Positions 29,087 to 38,477 of a stretch of DNA of 64,000 bases are shown piece by piece. Numbering within the stretch: the stretch's first letter is position 1; the number at the start of each line of letters is the position of its first letter. The notes under the pieces are model-generated. The model did no database searches. It was not told where the DNA came from and worked only from the letters and a program-made list of their open reading frames with translations. A program made the translations under genes and the position numbers. The stretch is from assembly GCA_022823725.1 (NCBI GenBank), contig JAJEHL010000008.1:41663-105662 (forward strand). The letters are read 5' to 3'. Source of the stretch: Candidatus Latescibacterota bacterium. GTDB lineage: Bacteria > Latescibacterota > UBA2968.

Positions 29087-30583
29087 TTAATTTGCCTCCG
29101 CGACTTCAATTGCTTGCGAATGCACCTTTGCCCAAATGCCCTGGAATAGAGACATGCCTCCTACGAAAAAAAAGCCGGAGGCAAACAAAATCAGGAATGG
29201 CACGGGGAAATACAGCCCTTTCGCAATCGAATATGTCATGGCGGTCAGCAGATAGAGACCGAGTCCAATTTCCAAGAATGCAGTTATATTTTTTTTCAGG
29301 GCGTAATTTTTTCGATACCAATTTCCATTTCTGCCGATAACGCGATATTTGGGGGTGCGGTTAAATGCGGTCTCGTGCCCTCGCAGAGCCTGGATTACTC
29401 CGCGTGCGTTGTTCAATGAAATTCCCATGCCCAGGGCGAGTACGAATGGCAAATACAGGATGCGCGATTTCCAATCCGAATAAATTTCTCGTTGCGAGTG
29501 GATGTAGTACCTCGAGATCACCCCTGTCGCGCCTACAAAGAGGGGAAAATCGATTATTACCACCCGGAGCCATCCCAGGTCTTCCCGCAGAACAATTGCG
29601 GGAAAAATGAGAATGGCGATCATTGCCATCAAACAATATGCGAAATTGGTTACCAGATGAAAAGCGGCTTCGCCCTTCACGCGCCAGGAGAGATGGCTTT
29701 TCAACAAGGTCTTTAGTGTTTTTTTTGCAGTCTGAACCGAGCCTTTTGCCCACCGAAATTGCTGTGACTTCCAGGCATTTACTTCCACGGGGATTTCCGC
29801 CGGTGTTACGGTATTCTCAAGATAGACAAATCGCCAGCCCGCCAATTGCGCGCGATAGCTCAAATCGAGGTCTTCGGTCAGGGTGTCGTGCTGCCAGCCG
29901 CCGGCTTCATCGATACAAGCTCGGCGCCAGACGCCCGCTGTGCCGTTAAAATTAAAGAATAAGCCCGAGCGGCTCCGCGCACCGTGTTCCATAACAAAAT
30001 GACCGTCGAGATAGATGGCCTGTACGCGTGTCAAAATGGAGTAGTCCCGATTCAGATGTCCCCAGCGCGTCTGAACCATGCCGACCTGCGGTTCGACGAA
30101 ATGCGGGATGGTTTTGTTCAAAAAGTCTGGTGGCGGTAGGAAATCGGCGTCAAAAATTGCGATCAATTCACCCCGTGCAACCCGCAATCCCTCTGCGAGA
30201 GCACCGGCTTTATATCCGGTGCGCGTTTTGCGGTGTATCAGCGCGATATCCAGTCCCGAACGTCGGAGTTCATCTACGCATCGCCTGGCAATGGCAGTTG
30301 TTTCATCGGTCGAGTCGTCCAGGACCTGAATTTCGAGGCGGTCGGTTGGATAATCCATTTTGGCAACCGCGCGAATCAATCGTTCGACCACGTAGCGTTC
30401 ATTGAATACAGGCAATTGCACTGTCACAACGGGTAATTCATCAAAGGTGCCACGGGGAATGGGTTGTTTGCGACGGTGCTTGTAATAGAGGTGTACCATC
30501 AAGTGTCTATGCAGACTTACGAGCATCAGCAATGCAAACACCAGGCTGTAAGTGGCCAGCAAAAAGGATTGCCACCAGGCCAT
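29087..30583 (-). CDS. Family 2 glycosyltransferase, membrane (cellulose synthase-like)
   Basis: PVVTVQLPVFNERYVVERLIRAV, IFDADFLPP, EDLDLSYRAQLAGWR, QQFRWAKGS (QxxRW); ATG 30583 with GGAG SD (ORF given from 30637). Confidence 0.9.
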   Translation of the reverse strand: MAWWQSFLLATYSLVFALLMLVSLHRHLMVHLYYKHRRKQPIPRGTFDELPVVTVQLPVFNERYVVERLIRAVAKMDYPTDRLEIQVLDDSTDETTAIARRCVDELRRSGLDIALIHRKTRTGYKAGALAEGLRVARGELIAIFDADFLPPPDFLNKTIPHFVEPQVGMVQTRWGHLNRDYSILTRVQAIYLDGHFVMEHGARSRSGLFFNFNGTAGVWRRACIDEAGGWQHDTLTEDLDLSYRAQLAGWRFVYLENTVTPAEIPVEVNAWKSQQFRWAKGSVQTAKKTLKTLLKSHLSWRVKGEAAFHLVTNFAYCLMAMIAILIFPAIVLREDLGWLRVVIIDFPLFVGATGVISRYYIHSQREIYSDWKSRILYLPFVLALGMGISLNNARGVIQALRGHETAFNRTPKYRVIGRNGNWYRKNYALKKNITAFLEIGLGLYLLTAMTYSIAKGLYFPVPFLILFASGFFFVGGMSLFQGIWAKVHSQAIEVAEAN

Positions 30584-30860
30584 ATAGATCTCCAAAATGA
30601 AAGTCAAAACAGATGTGTCACCAGCACAGTGCAGCAAAATATATGGTTTGGATACGTTCCGTCAAAGTATTTTGTGCCAATGTCTCCGTGTTGTATAAAA
30701 CATGGGGAAGCCCTTAAATCGCTTTGTCGATTACTTGACACAGACCGTTTGAGGTAACTATATTGGATTGCGATAAAATAGGTGCAATGGACAGCGTTAA
30801 ACCACGGCTCCGATTGGGTTGTAAAGACCATGGTCGGACTTAAAATAAAGGGTTAAAACT

Positions 30861-31658
30861 GTGTACCAGGAATATTGGAATCTGACAGAATTACCGTTTG
30901 AAAGTGTGCCGGATCCGCGTTTTTTTTATTCTTCGGCAGATCACCAGAGAGCACTGTTGCAAATGTTTTACGCGATCAATACCCGCATGGGGGCTGCCGT
31001 GCTCACGGGCGACACGGGCTGTGGCAAAACCGTTGTGAGTCGCATGCTCATCCATGAACTGTCATCTGATAGGTATAAAATCGCGCTTATGAATAGACCC
31101 GGTCTTGCGCCGGAAGACTTTCTCCGGGATATGCTCGAGCAATTGGGTGTTGAGGACCAATCGAATGGAAAATTGCAACGCGCACTTGAGGTTCAGACTG
31201 TCAAAAGTGCCAATGCTGGCAAATATACGGTTGTCATTGTCGATGATGCCGATGGAATAGCAGACGACAATACACTTGGAGAGTTGCAATCTCTGTTCAG
31301 CTTTCAACGCAACGGGCGTTTTTTTCTTACCCTTCTCCTCATTGGACAGGCAGGCTTCAAGGAGCGGATCACTGGCATTGAGTCATTGGGACAACAGGTC
31401 GCGCGCCAATACCACCTCGCGCCGTTTAAGCGCGAGGAGACACACGCGTATGTGCAAACACGCCTGAAAAAAGCGGGAGCCGATCGATCCTTGTTCGACG
31501 AGGATGCGCTCGACGCGCTCTATCAAGCGTCCAATGGCGTTCCACGAGATATAAATAATATTTGCGATGTTGCCCTCTTGCTCGGTTTTGATGCGAAGGT
31601 TAAAACTGTCGGAGAGGAACAGATAGAGAAAGCTGTTTATGCAGTTGATAATTTGTAA
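30861..31658 (+). CDS. ExeA/GspA-like AAA ATPase
   Basis: MYQEYWNLTELPFESVPDPRFFYSS...HQRALLQMFYAINTRMGAAVLTGDTGCGKTVVSRML...VIVDDAD. Confidence 0.88.
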   Translation: MYQEYWNLTELPFESVPDPRFFYSSADHQRALLQMFYAINTRMGAAVLTGDTGCGKTVVSRMLIHELSSDRYKIALMNRPGLAPEDFLRDMLEQLGVEDQSNGKLQRALEVQTVKSANAGKYTVVIVDDADGIADDNTLGELQSLFSFQRNGRFFLTLLLIGQAGFKERITGIESLGQQVARQYHLAPFKREETHAYVQTRLKKAGADRSLFDEDALDALYQASNGVPRDINNICDVALLLGFDAKVKTVGEEQIEKAVYAVDNL

Positions 31659-31675
31659 TGGAAACGGAGGACATT

Positions 31676-32428
31676 ATGACACCAGAAGAGAAGTTTCGAT
31701 TTGATTTGCAGGGGTTTTTGGTGGTTAAAGATGTGTTGAGCGCAGATGAGGTGGATACGCTGAACGAGTTGGCCGATGAGGTATGGGCCGCTCCTGCCGA
31801 CGAAAACGATGGGCACCGCCGCACGAGCCGCGTTTCAATGTGGGGTCCCGAGACGCAGGCGTTGTTCGATCATCCCAATGCGTTGCCGTATATGATTGAG
31901 CTGTTGGGGCCGACGTTTCGCGTGGATCACGATTATTGCATTTTTATGAGGCAGGGCGCGAGGCGCGGGCGGTTGCACGGTGGGCCATCATTGCAGGCGG
32001 GTGTGCCGGGCGATCATTGGTACAAATACCACGATGGCGTGATGCGCAATGGGTTGACGGTGTTTACGTATAATCTCGCGCCCGCGCGCAAAGGGGATGG
32101 CGGCTTTGCCTGTGTTCCCGGGTCGCATAAGAGCAATTTTGTCAATATTCCCAGCGATGTGCGCAATTTTGAGCGACCGGCGCATTATGTACATCAGCCC
32201 GAAGCAGAGGCCGGGGATATGATCATTTTTACGGAGGCACTGGTGCATGGAACAATGCCCTGGGAAGGCGAGCACGAGCGCCGGGCATTGCTGTATAAGT
32301 TCAGTCCGGGGCATTCGGCGTGGTCGCAGAATTATTACGATCCCGACGATTATCCCAATGTGACAGATCAGCAGCGACGGATTATGGAGCCGCCATCGAT
32401 TGGCGGGCGGGAAAAAGTCGTGATGTGA
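31676..32428 (+). CDS. Phytanoyl-CoA dioxygenase (PhyH) family, HxG variant
   Basis: FDLQGFLVVKDVLS...RLHGGPSL...VPGSHKSNF...ALVHGT...ERRALLYKF; ATG 31676 behind GGAGG. Confidence 0.85.
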   Translation: MTPEEKFRFDLQGFLVVKDVLSADEVDTLNELADEVWAAPADENDGHRRTSRVSMWGPETQALFDHPNALPYMIELLGPTFRVDHDYCIFMRQGARRGRLHGGPSLQAGVPGDHWYKYHDGVMRNGLTVFTYNLAPARKGDGGFACVPGSHKSNFVNIPSDVRNFERPAHYVHQPEAEAGDMIIFTEALVHGTMPWEGEHERRALLYKFSPGHSAWSQNYYDPDDYPNVTDQQRRIMEPPSIGGREKVVM

Positions 32429-32444
32429 TCGGAAAGGGCATATT

Positions 32445-33401
32445 ATGGGGCTTACAGAAAAGGAAGTTCGACAGTTCAAAGAGCTGGGTTATGTCGTTAA
32501 GGAATCCATTTATTCTTCTGACGATTTGCAACTTCTGAAGGATGGGTTGACGGGCGCGGTTCAGGAGAAGTGCGATGCGTTGATTGCCGAGGGTGAGCTG
32601 GATCGCGATTTTTCTGAGGAGCCGTTTGAGACGCGGCTGACCAGGCTCCACCGATACAATCCAGAGGCCGCTCACAAGGTGTTGATGTCGATCTGGTCGG
32701 GCAGGTTTCACGGTCCGGGGATTTTGAAGGCGTTGCGACATCGTCCTTTGATTGCGTGTATTGAGGATATTATTGGTCCCGATATTATGGGTACATCGAT
32801 CTATCGCATACGTCCCAAGGTGCCGGGCTATTCGCGCGGGGAAGTGCCCTGGCATCAGGATGCGGGCTATTCAATGGCGCATTGTTATGAGTATTTGATG
32901 GTGACGTGCTGGGTACCGCTGGTGGATGCGACGCTGGATAATGGGTGTTTGTGGGTGATTCCAAAGGTGCAGGATAAGGGGATTATCCGACATTATACGG
33001 GGGGGCATGCGGGCTTTTTGGAAATTGCACCTGAAAATGTTCCCGAGGGCGCGATACCAGTGGAGATGTCGGCGGGGTCGGTTTTGTTTTTGACGAATTT
33101 GACGCCGCATGCTTCGTTTGAAAATAAGACGGATGTTGTGCGGTGGAGTATGGATTTGCGATATCAGGATTTTAGCGTGCCGAGCAATATCGGGGAAGTT
33201 CCCGAAGATTATACGCCAGAGCGCGAGCCAGTGACGATGGCGTGCCATCCGGGTGAGGCGTATTTTGTGATTCAGGATACGCAAAATCCCGGGCGAGAGA
33301 TGCGAGACCCCGGGGAATTTGCCGCGTTGCGGAAAGCGTGGGATAGAAAGAGGGTTCACGCCCCCGGGCGCGGCTGGACGCCGTTGAATGAACGCCATTA
33401 A
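32445..33401 (+). CDS. Phytanoyl-CoA dioxygenase family protein (canonical HxD)
   Basis: EVPWHQDAGYS...LMVTCWVPLVDATLDNGCLWVIP...TPHASFENKTDVVRWSMDLR. Confidence 0.9.
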   Translation: MGLTEKEVRQFKELGYVVKESIYSSDDLQLLKDGLTGAVQEKCDALIAEGELDRDFSEEPFETRLTRLHRYNPEAAHKVLMSIWSGRFHGPGILKALRHRPLIACIEDIIGPDIMGTSIYRIRPKVPGYSRGEVPWHQDAGYSMAHCYEYLMVTCWVPLVDATLDNGCLWVIPKVQDKGIIRHYTGGHAGFLEIAPENVPEGAIPVEMSAGSVLFLTNLTPHASFENKTDVVRWSMDLRYQDFSVPSNIGEVPEDYTPEREPVTMACHPGEAYFVIQDTQNPGREMRDPGEFAALRKAWDRKRVHAPGRGWTPLNERH

Positions 33402-33415
33402 ACATGGAGAATTAC

Positions 33416-34498
33416 ATGGGTGAAGTAACTTATCGGGTTGAGAAATTGCACGGTAGGCCAATTGTCGATGGTAGTGATGTGCGACGGCTCAGGATTGGGG
33501 CGGATCCCAATCGGTCGAGGTTGCGCGGCGATGCGATGTTTCCCACGGTGGTTCGGATTCCCGACTGGGTGTCTGCGGAAGACCGGGCACATCCGAGTGC
33601 GAATTATTATCTCTATTGTGCGTCGCATCACGGGACGAGTATTCACATGGCGTGGGCAGATCGGGTGGATTCGGGGGATTGGACGCTTTTTAATGCCGGT
33701 CGGTTGGATGATCCGCGTTTTCCAGGGCGCGGGGTTTTTGATTTGCGGCTGGGCAATACGACTGATACGATTGATGTGGTGGATGGGATTGTGTTGAAGG
33801 GGCATGTGTCGTCTCCCGAGGTGATTGTGGATGAGGATAGTCGGCATTTTATTATGGTGGTTCACGGGAGCAGCAATGATGGCCAGCGTTCATTTGTGGC
33901 GACGTCGAAGTCCGGGTTGAATTTTAACCGTCCCGAGGTGGGGGGTGAAGAGGGGCATGGATTGAAGCGGCTGAAATTTGCGGATCGAAATTATTTGCGC
34001 GTGTTTACCTATCATGGGGATTGGTACGGTTTTGCACAGCGCGGATTTTTTTTAGAGCCGGCTGATCCCGAACATCCGTGGGATGTGCCAGAGGGTTGGA
34101 ATTCGAGCGATCCCCTGTGGGTGTCTGCTGAATCGTCGCCTATTGAAGATGATCTCGTCGCCGATGGGCTGGCAGGCGATCATCTTCCCAATGGGGGCTT
34201 GGGGTTGCGCCACGGATGTGTGCGGGTGATGGAAGATGGCGAGACGCTGGAGGTGTTTTACAGCCGGAAATGGGAGGAGCCAGAATATATTATGCGTTCG
34301 ACTGTGGATTTGAGCGCGGGCGATTGGCGGACATGGCAGACGAGTTATCCCCCCGAAGATATGATCCGCGCCGAGGAGGATTGGGAGGGCGATGTGGTAC
34401 ACGATTCTTATGCGTTTAAAGAAGATGGTCAGTTGTATTTGTTTTATACCTGTTGGGAAGAGGATGCGATTGCTGTGGCGAAGCTGTACTGTGAGTGA
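33416..34498 (+). CDS. Beta-propeller glycoside-hydrolase-like protein (GH43/GH32-like fold)
   Basis: YYLYCASHHGTSIHMAWAD...SPEVIVDEDSRHFIMVVHG...LEVFYSRKWEEPEYIMRSTVDL...GQLYLFYTCWEE. Confidence 0.5.
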   Translation: MGEVTYRVEKLHGRPIVDGSDVRRLRIGADPNRSRLRGDAMFPTVVRIPDWVSAEDRAHPSANYYLYCASHHGTSIHMAWADRVDSGDWTLFNAGRLDDPRFPGRGVFDLRLGNTTDTIDVVDGIVLKGHVSSPEVIVDEDSRHFIMVVHGSSNDGQRSFVATSKSGLNFNRPEVGGEEGHGLKRLKFADRNYLRVFTYHGDWYGFAQRGFFLEPADPEHPWDVPEGWNSSDPLWVSAESSPIEDDLVADGLAGDHLPNGGLGLRHGCVRVMEDGETLEVFYSRKWEEPEYIMRSTVDLSAGDWRTWQTSYPPEDMIRAEEDWEGDVVHDSYAFKEDGQLYLFYTCWEEDAIAVAKLYCE

Positions 34499-34546
34499 TG
34501 CGATGGTGCGATTTGAAGCGACGTAGGATTTTTGCAGCAGTACAAT

Positions 34547-34589
34547 TGCCCCCAGTGGTTTCGATTGGGATCTGGGCACGCTGGGGGCA
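34547..34589. other. Perfect 9-bp inverted repeat (TGCCCCCAG...CTGGGGGCA), intergenic
   Basis: Arms at 34547-34555 and 34581-34589; no T-tract, so not a clear terminator. Confidence 0.5.
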
Positions 34590-34617
34590 TTCGCGTTGAT
34601 AAATAAGGAGAAAGAAT

Positions 34618-35454
34618 ATGGTACCCTCACCTACTGCATGGGATGATTATCGTTTTGATCTTCAGGGGTATCTCGTTTTGGAGAATGTGGTTTCTCCAGA
34701 GTTGATTGCGGAGATTAATGAGACGGTTGATGAGTGGGTTGCTTTACAAGAGGCCGGACATAAGTGGATCGGCCATGTTCGCTGTAGTGATCCCGAACCC
34801 GTAAAGGGTCCCGATATTAAGTTTGCGAATATTATCGAGGGTGGACCAGCTTTTGAGGCGTTGATCGATAATCCCAACTGGCTTGAGTACGTGAAGCGCT
34901 ATGTCGATAATGATGGGTTATACATCTGGGCTAATCATTTGTCTGTGAGTCGGAAAGGTAGTTATGTGCCCGTTCATTCTGGCGGACACAACAAGAGTTA
35001 TCGCACGAGCTTTCGATATCATAACGACAATTTCTATTGTGGCAATTTCAATGTTCTGCTCGCGCTGAACGATATTGGTCCCGGGGATGGCGGTACTATG
35101 ATTGTGCCTGGATCGCATAAATGCAATGTGGTTAATCCTCTGGTTTTTGAGCATGAGAATGGGCGACATAAGACTGCGGTTGAGGAGACGAAACTGAGGC
35201 CCTATTTAAAGGAGATGCACCTCAATGCAGGCGACGCTGTTATTTTTACGGATGCCTGTACACACGGTGCCAGTGTGCGGACCAATGATGGCGAGCGGAG
35301 GATACTGATCTATCGATATACTGCATTTTGGATGAAAAATGCTACCGGTTTTGAGCCGTCAGCAGAATTGATCGCCAGACTTACACCTGAGCGCAGAAAA
35401 ATTATCCGTCCCATTGTGCCGATAAGACCGCCTGCCCAATCTGTGACTGCATGA
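34618..35454 (+). CDS. Phytanoyl-CoA dioxygenase family, HxG variant
   Basis: VPVHSGGHNKSYRTSFRYHNDNFYCGNFNVLLALNDIGPGDGGTMIVPGSHKCN...THGASVRTNDGERRILIYRY. Confidence 0.85.
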   Translation: MVPSPTAWDDYRFDLQGYLVLENVVSPELIAEINETVDEWVALQEAGHKWIGHVRCSDPEPVKGPDIKFANIIEGGPAFEALIDNPNWLEYVKRYVDNDGLYIWANHLSVSRKGSYVPVHSGGHNKSYRTSFRYHNDNFYCGNFNVLLALNDIGPGDGGTMIVPGSHKCNVVNPLVFEHENGRHKTAVEETKLRPYLKEMHLNAGDAVIFTDACTHGASVRTNDGERRILIYRYTAFWMKNATGFEPSAELIARLTPERRKIIRPIVPIRPPAQSVTA

Positions 35455-35467
35455 TTTTTTAGAGGAT

Positions 35468-36307
35468 ATGACTATGACACCTATGCCTGATAAATGGGAT
35501 GACTATTGTTTTGATCTTGAGGGCTTCCTCATTCTGGAGAATGTTGTTTCTCCAGAACTCATTGGTGAGATTAATGAGACGGTCGATGAGTGGCTTGCGT
35601 TGAGCGATGCGGGCGAGGAATGGCTGGGCAATGTTCATGTTGTGAAGAATGAAAGTACCAGTGGTCACAGTGTGAGTTTTAGAAATGTTATAGAAGGCGG
35701 TTCGTGTTTTGAGGCGTTGATCGACAATCCCAACTGGATTGAGTTTGTCAGGCGTTACGTCGATAACCACGGTTTGCATATTTGGATGAATTTTCTTCCG
35801 ATTATCCATCAGGGGAACCATGTGAGGTTGCATGCTGGCGGTCATAATAAGATGTATCGCACCAGTTTTTGGTATCATGACGACAGGTTTTATTGTGGCA
35901 ATTTGAATATTTTTCTCGCGCTGAACGATATTGGTCCTGGAGATGGTGGAACACTGGTCGTTCCCGGGTCCCATAAGTCCAATCTTTCAAATCCGCTGGT
36001 GCATCAGAAGGGGCAGGGCAGGAAGAATTATGTTCTTGAGCCTGGTGATATGGCACCGTATCTCCGAGAAGTCCATCTCAAGGCTGGCGATGCGGTTCTG
36101 TTTACGGATGCGCTTATTCACGGTGCCAGTGTACGGACCAATGAAGGGGAACGCCGCGCATTGATTTATCGCTATTCGTCTCATTGGACCAGAGATCGTT
36201 TTGGGTATGAGTACTCCGATGAGTTGGTTGCAAGGTTAACGCCTGCACGCAGAAAGATTATTCGGCCTATTGAGCCATCAAAGCCACCGGTTGTGCAATA
36301 TGAGTGA
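35468..36307 (+). CDS. Phytanoyl-CoA dioxygenase family, HxG variant (tandem paralog of 34618-35454)
   Basis: VRLHAGGHNKMYRTSFWYHDDRFYCGNLNIFLALNDIGPGDGGTLVVPGSHKSNL...IHGASVRTNEGERRALIYRY. Confidence 0.85.
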   Translation: MTMTPMPDKWDDYCFDLEGFLILENVVSPELIGEINETVDEWLALSDAGEEWLGNVHVVKNESTSGHSVSFRNVIEGGSCFEALIDNPNWIEFVRRYVDNHGLHIWMNFLPIIHQGNHVRLHAGGHNKMYRTSFWYHDDRFYCGNLNIFLALNDIGPGDGGTLVVPGSHKSNLSNPLVHQKGQGRKNYVLEPGDMAPYLREVHLKAGDAVLFTDALIHGASVRTNEGERRALIYRYSSHWTRDRFGYEYSDELVARLTPARRKIIRPIEPSKPPVVQYE

Positions 36308-37016
36308 AAAGAAAATAAAAAATACCCGGGTTAGGATCGCTGTGTATGAGGGCGAAGGCGCTGGTCCAAGTTGCGCGGAACTTCTCGAAGTTCTCGGCAG
36401 GGTAAAGGGAAAACCGGATTTCGAGATCGTCAGGATGGATGCTCTGGCAATTCGTGGGGGTAAGCTCTCGGAGGTGGATGTGCTTATCCAACCCGGTGGA
36501 AGCGGAGGAAAGCAGGGGCGTGCCCTAAAATCAAGGGGGAGAGATGCGGTGCGGGAATTTGTAAAAGAGGGAGGCGGTTTTATTGGGATCTGTGCCGGAG
36601 CCTATCTTGCGACCAATGACTACCCGTGGTCTCTCGACTTGATAGATGCAAAGGTGATAGACCGAGAACACTGGGCGCGAGGCACTGGCATTGTGACGAT
36701 TGAACTGTCTTCGGTTGCCCAGGCGTTTTTTGAGGTTGAGGGGAAAACCCTTCAGATTTTCTATGGTCAGGGACCGCTGCTGGGACGCCGTGAATCGGAT
36801 GATCCACTTGTTCCCGATTACGAAAGTCTCGCTCTATACCGCACTGAGATCGCAAAAAAAGGTGCGCCTGAAGGCGTTATGCCAGGCACCTCAGCCATCG
36901 TTCGCACGCAGTTTGAAAAAGGCCGTGTGTTTTGTTTCAGCGCGCATCCCGAAAAGACAGAAGGATTGGGTTATCTGGTGGAAAAGGCGGTAAGATGGGC
37001 GGCTGGCCCAGTTTGA
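36300..37016 (+). CDS. BPL_N/class I glutamine amidotransferase-like protein
   Basis: RIAVYEGEGAGPSC...VDVLIQPGGSGGKQGRAL...VKEGGGFIGICAGAYLAT (nucleophile elbow GICAGAYL); overlaps upstream gene by 8 nt. Confidence 0.7.
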   Translation: MSEKKIKNTRVRIAVYEGEGAGPSCAELLEVLGRVKGKPDFEIVRMDALAIRGGKLSEVDVLIQPGGSGGKQGRALKSRGRDAVREFVKEGGGFIGICAGAYLATNDYPWSLDLIDAKVIDREHWARGTGIVTIELSSVAQAFFEVEGKTLQIFYGQGPLLGRRESDDPLVPDYESLALYRTEIAKKGAPEGVMPGTSAIVRTQFEKGRVFCFSAHPEKTEGLGYLVEKAVRWAAGPV

Positions 37017-37050
37017 ACAATAGATGGGTATGACAAACAAGGAGAACGAA

Positions 37051-38439
37051 ATGAGTAAGCCGAACTTGCTGATTATTCACACCGATGAACACAATTTTCG
37101 CACATTGGGTTGCTATCGCGATTTGATGGAGGAGGATCAGGCTTTTGTCTGGGGACCGGGCGTTAAAGTAGATACGCCTCATATTGATTCGCTCGCCCGG
37201 GACGGTGCTATTTGCGACAGTTATTATTCGTCGTCGCCTGTTTGCTCGCCTTCGCGTGCTTCTTTTGTTTCCGGTCTTTATCCGATTGCTACCGATGTGT
37301 ATAAAAACGATATTCCCCTGAAAGAGGGATTGGTTACTTTTGCCGAGGTGCTCAAGAACCAGGGCTATGCCACCTCCTATCTGGGTAAGTGGCATCTGGG
37401 GGGAGAAGCCAAGCCCGGTTTTGCGCCAGAGCACAAATTCGGTTTTGAGGACAATCGGTATATGTGGAACCGCGGTCACTGGAAGAAACTCGGGTTGAGA
37501 GAGGATGGCACGCCCTACGTTGCGGCGAGGAACAACAGGGGTGAGCCTGCCAGCAGGGTAGATGGTGCCGATGAAAAATCGTTTACAACTGATTGGTTGA
37601 CTACCCGTACCCTGGAAATTATCGAGCGCGATCAGAATCAACCCTTTTGCATTATGGTCTCTATTCCGGATCCGCACGGACCAAACACGGTTCGCGCGCC
37701 TTATGATACGATGTACAAAGACATGGTTTTTCAAAACCCGCGCACGATGGATTTTCCCGTGGAGAAAATGCCGAAATGGCACCGGTTTGAAGACAGGAAT
37801 ACAGCCCGTGAACTGAAGCAGGGTCAGATGCAGCGGTATTTTGGGATGGTCAAGTGTATCGACGATAATGTGGGGCGCATTCTGGCAGATCTGGAAGCCG
37901 GGGGACTGGATCAGAATACGATCGTGATTTTTACTGCCGATCATGGCGACCTGATGGGCGAACACAGACGCCACAACAAGGGAATGCCCTACGAGGGCAG
38001 TGCAAAAATTCCGTTTGTGATTCGTTGGCCTGGAAAGATTGCTCCGGGAAAAGTTGTGAATACCGCCTATACGACGGTTGATTTCGGTCCGACGATTCTG
38101 GGTATGATGGGGATTGAGGAGGAGATTCCAAATGCTCACGGGTTCAATGATGCTGCTGCGTTTCTCAGTGATGAAAAGGTGGTAGATGACGATCGCATTG
38201 TCTATATGACGACTTCAACATCGCAGACCGTTATGGCTGTTAACCGACGTTATAAATTGGTTCTCTCGCAGGTTGACGATCCCTGGTTGTATGATCTGCA
38301 TAAGGACCCGGATGAACTGGTCAACGTATATGCCGATCCCGAATACAAAGAGATTGCTGAGAACTTTAAAGCTGAGTTGATCGCTCAGATGGCGCGTTAC
38401 GATGAGCCTGCGTTACGCAAGGGTCGGCTCATTTATTAA
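37051..38439 (+). CDS. Sulfatase (FGly motif CSPSR)
   Basis: PNLLIIHTDEHNFRTLGCY...SSSPVCSPSRASFVSGLYP...IVIFTADHGDLMGEH; AAGGAG then ATG 37051. Confidence 0.92.
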   Translation: MSKPNLLIIHTDEHNFRTLGCYRDLMEEDQAFVWGPGVKVDTPHIDSLARDGAICDSYYSSSPVCSPSRASFVSGLYPIATDVYKNDIPLKEGLVTFAEVLKNQGYATSYLGKWHLGGEAKPGFAPEHKFGFEDNRYMWNRGHWKKLGLREDGTPYVAARNNRGEPASRVDGADEKSFTTDWLTTRTLEIIERDQNQPFCIMVSIPDPHGPNTVRAPYDTMYKDMVFQNPRTMDFPVEKMPKWHRFEDRNTARELKQGQMQRYFGMVKCIDDNVGRILADLEAGGLDQNTIVIFTADHGDLMGEHRRHNKGMPYEGSAKIPFVIRWPGKIAPGKVVNTAYTTVDFGPTILGMMGIEEEIPNAHGFNDAAAFLSDEKVVDDDRIVYMTTSTSQTVMAVNRRYKLVLSQVDDPWLYDLHKDPDELVNVYADPEYKEIAENFKAELIAQMARYDEPALRKGRLIY

Positions 38440-38477
38440 CGTCGTTTACTCAGCATTTGAACAAAATGGAGATACCT

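Noticed and set aside
34547-34589. Intrinsic terminator between the propeller gene and PhyH
   Set aside because: Inverted repeat is real, but the loop is 25 nt and no T-tract follows on either strand; kept only as an inverted repeat.
36937-38139. 400-aa minus-strand ORF antisense to the sulfatase at 37051
   Set aside because: No recognisable family, no SD; mirrors a well-supported sulfatase gene.
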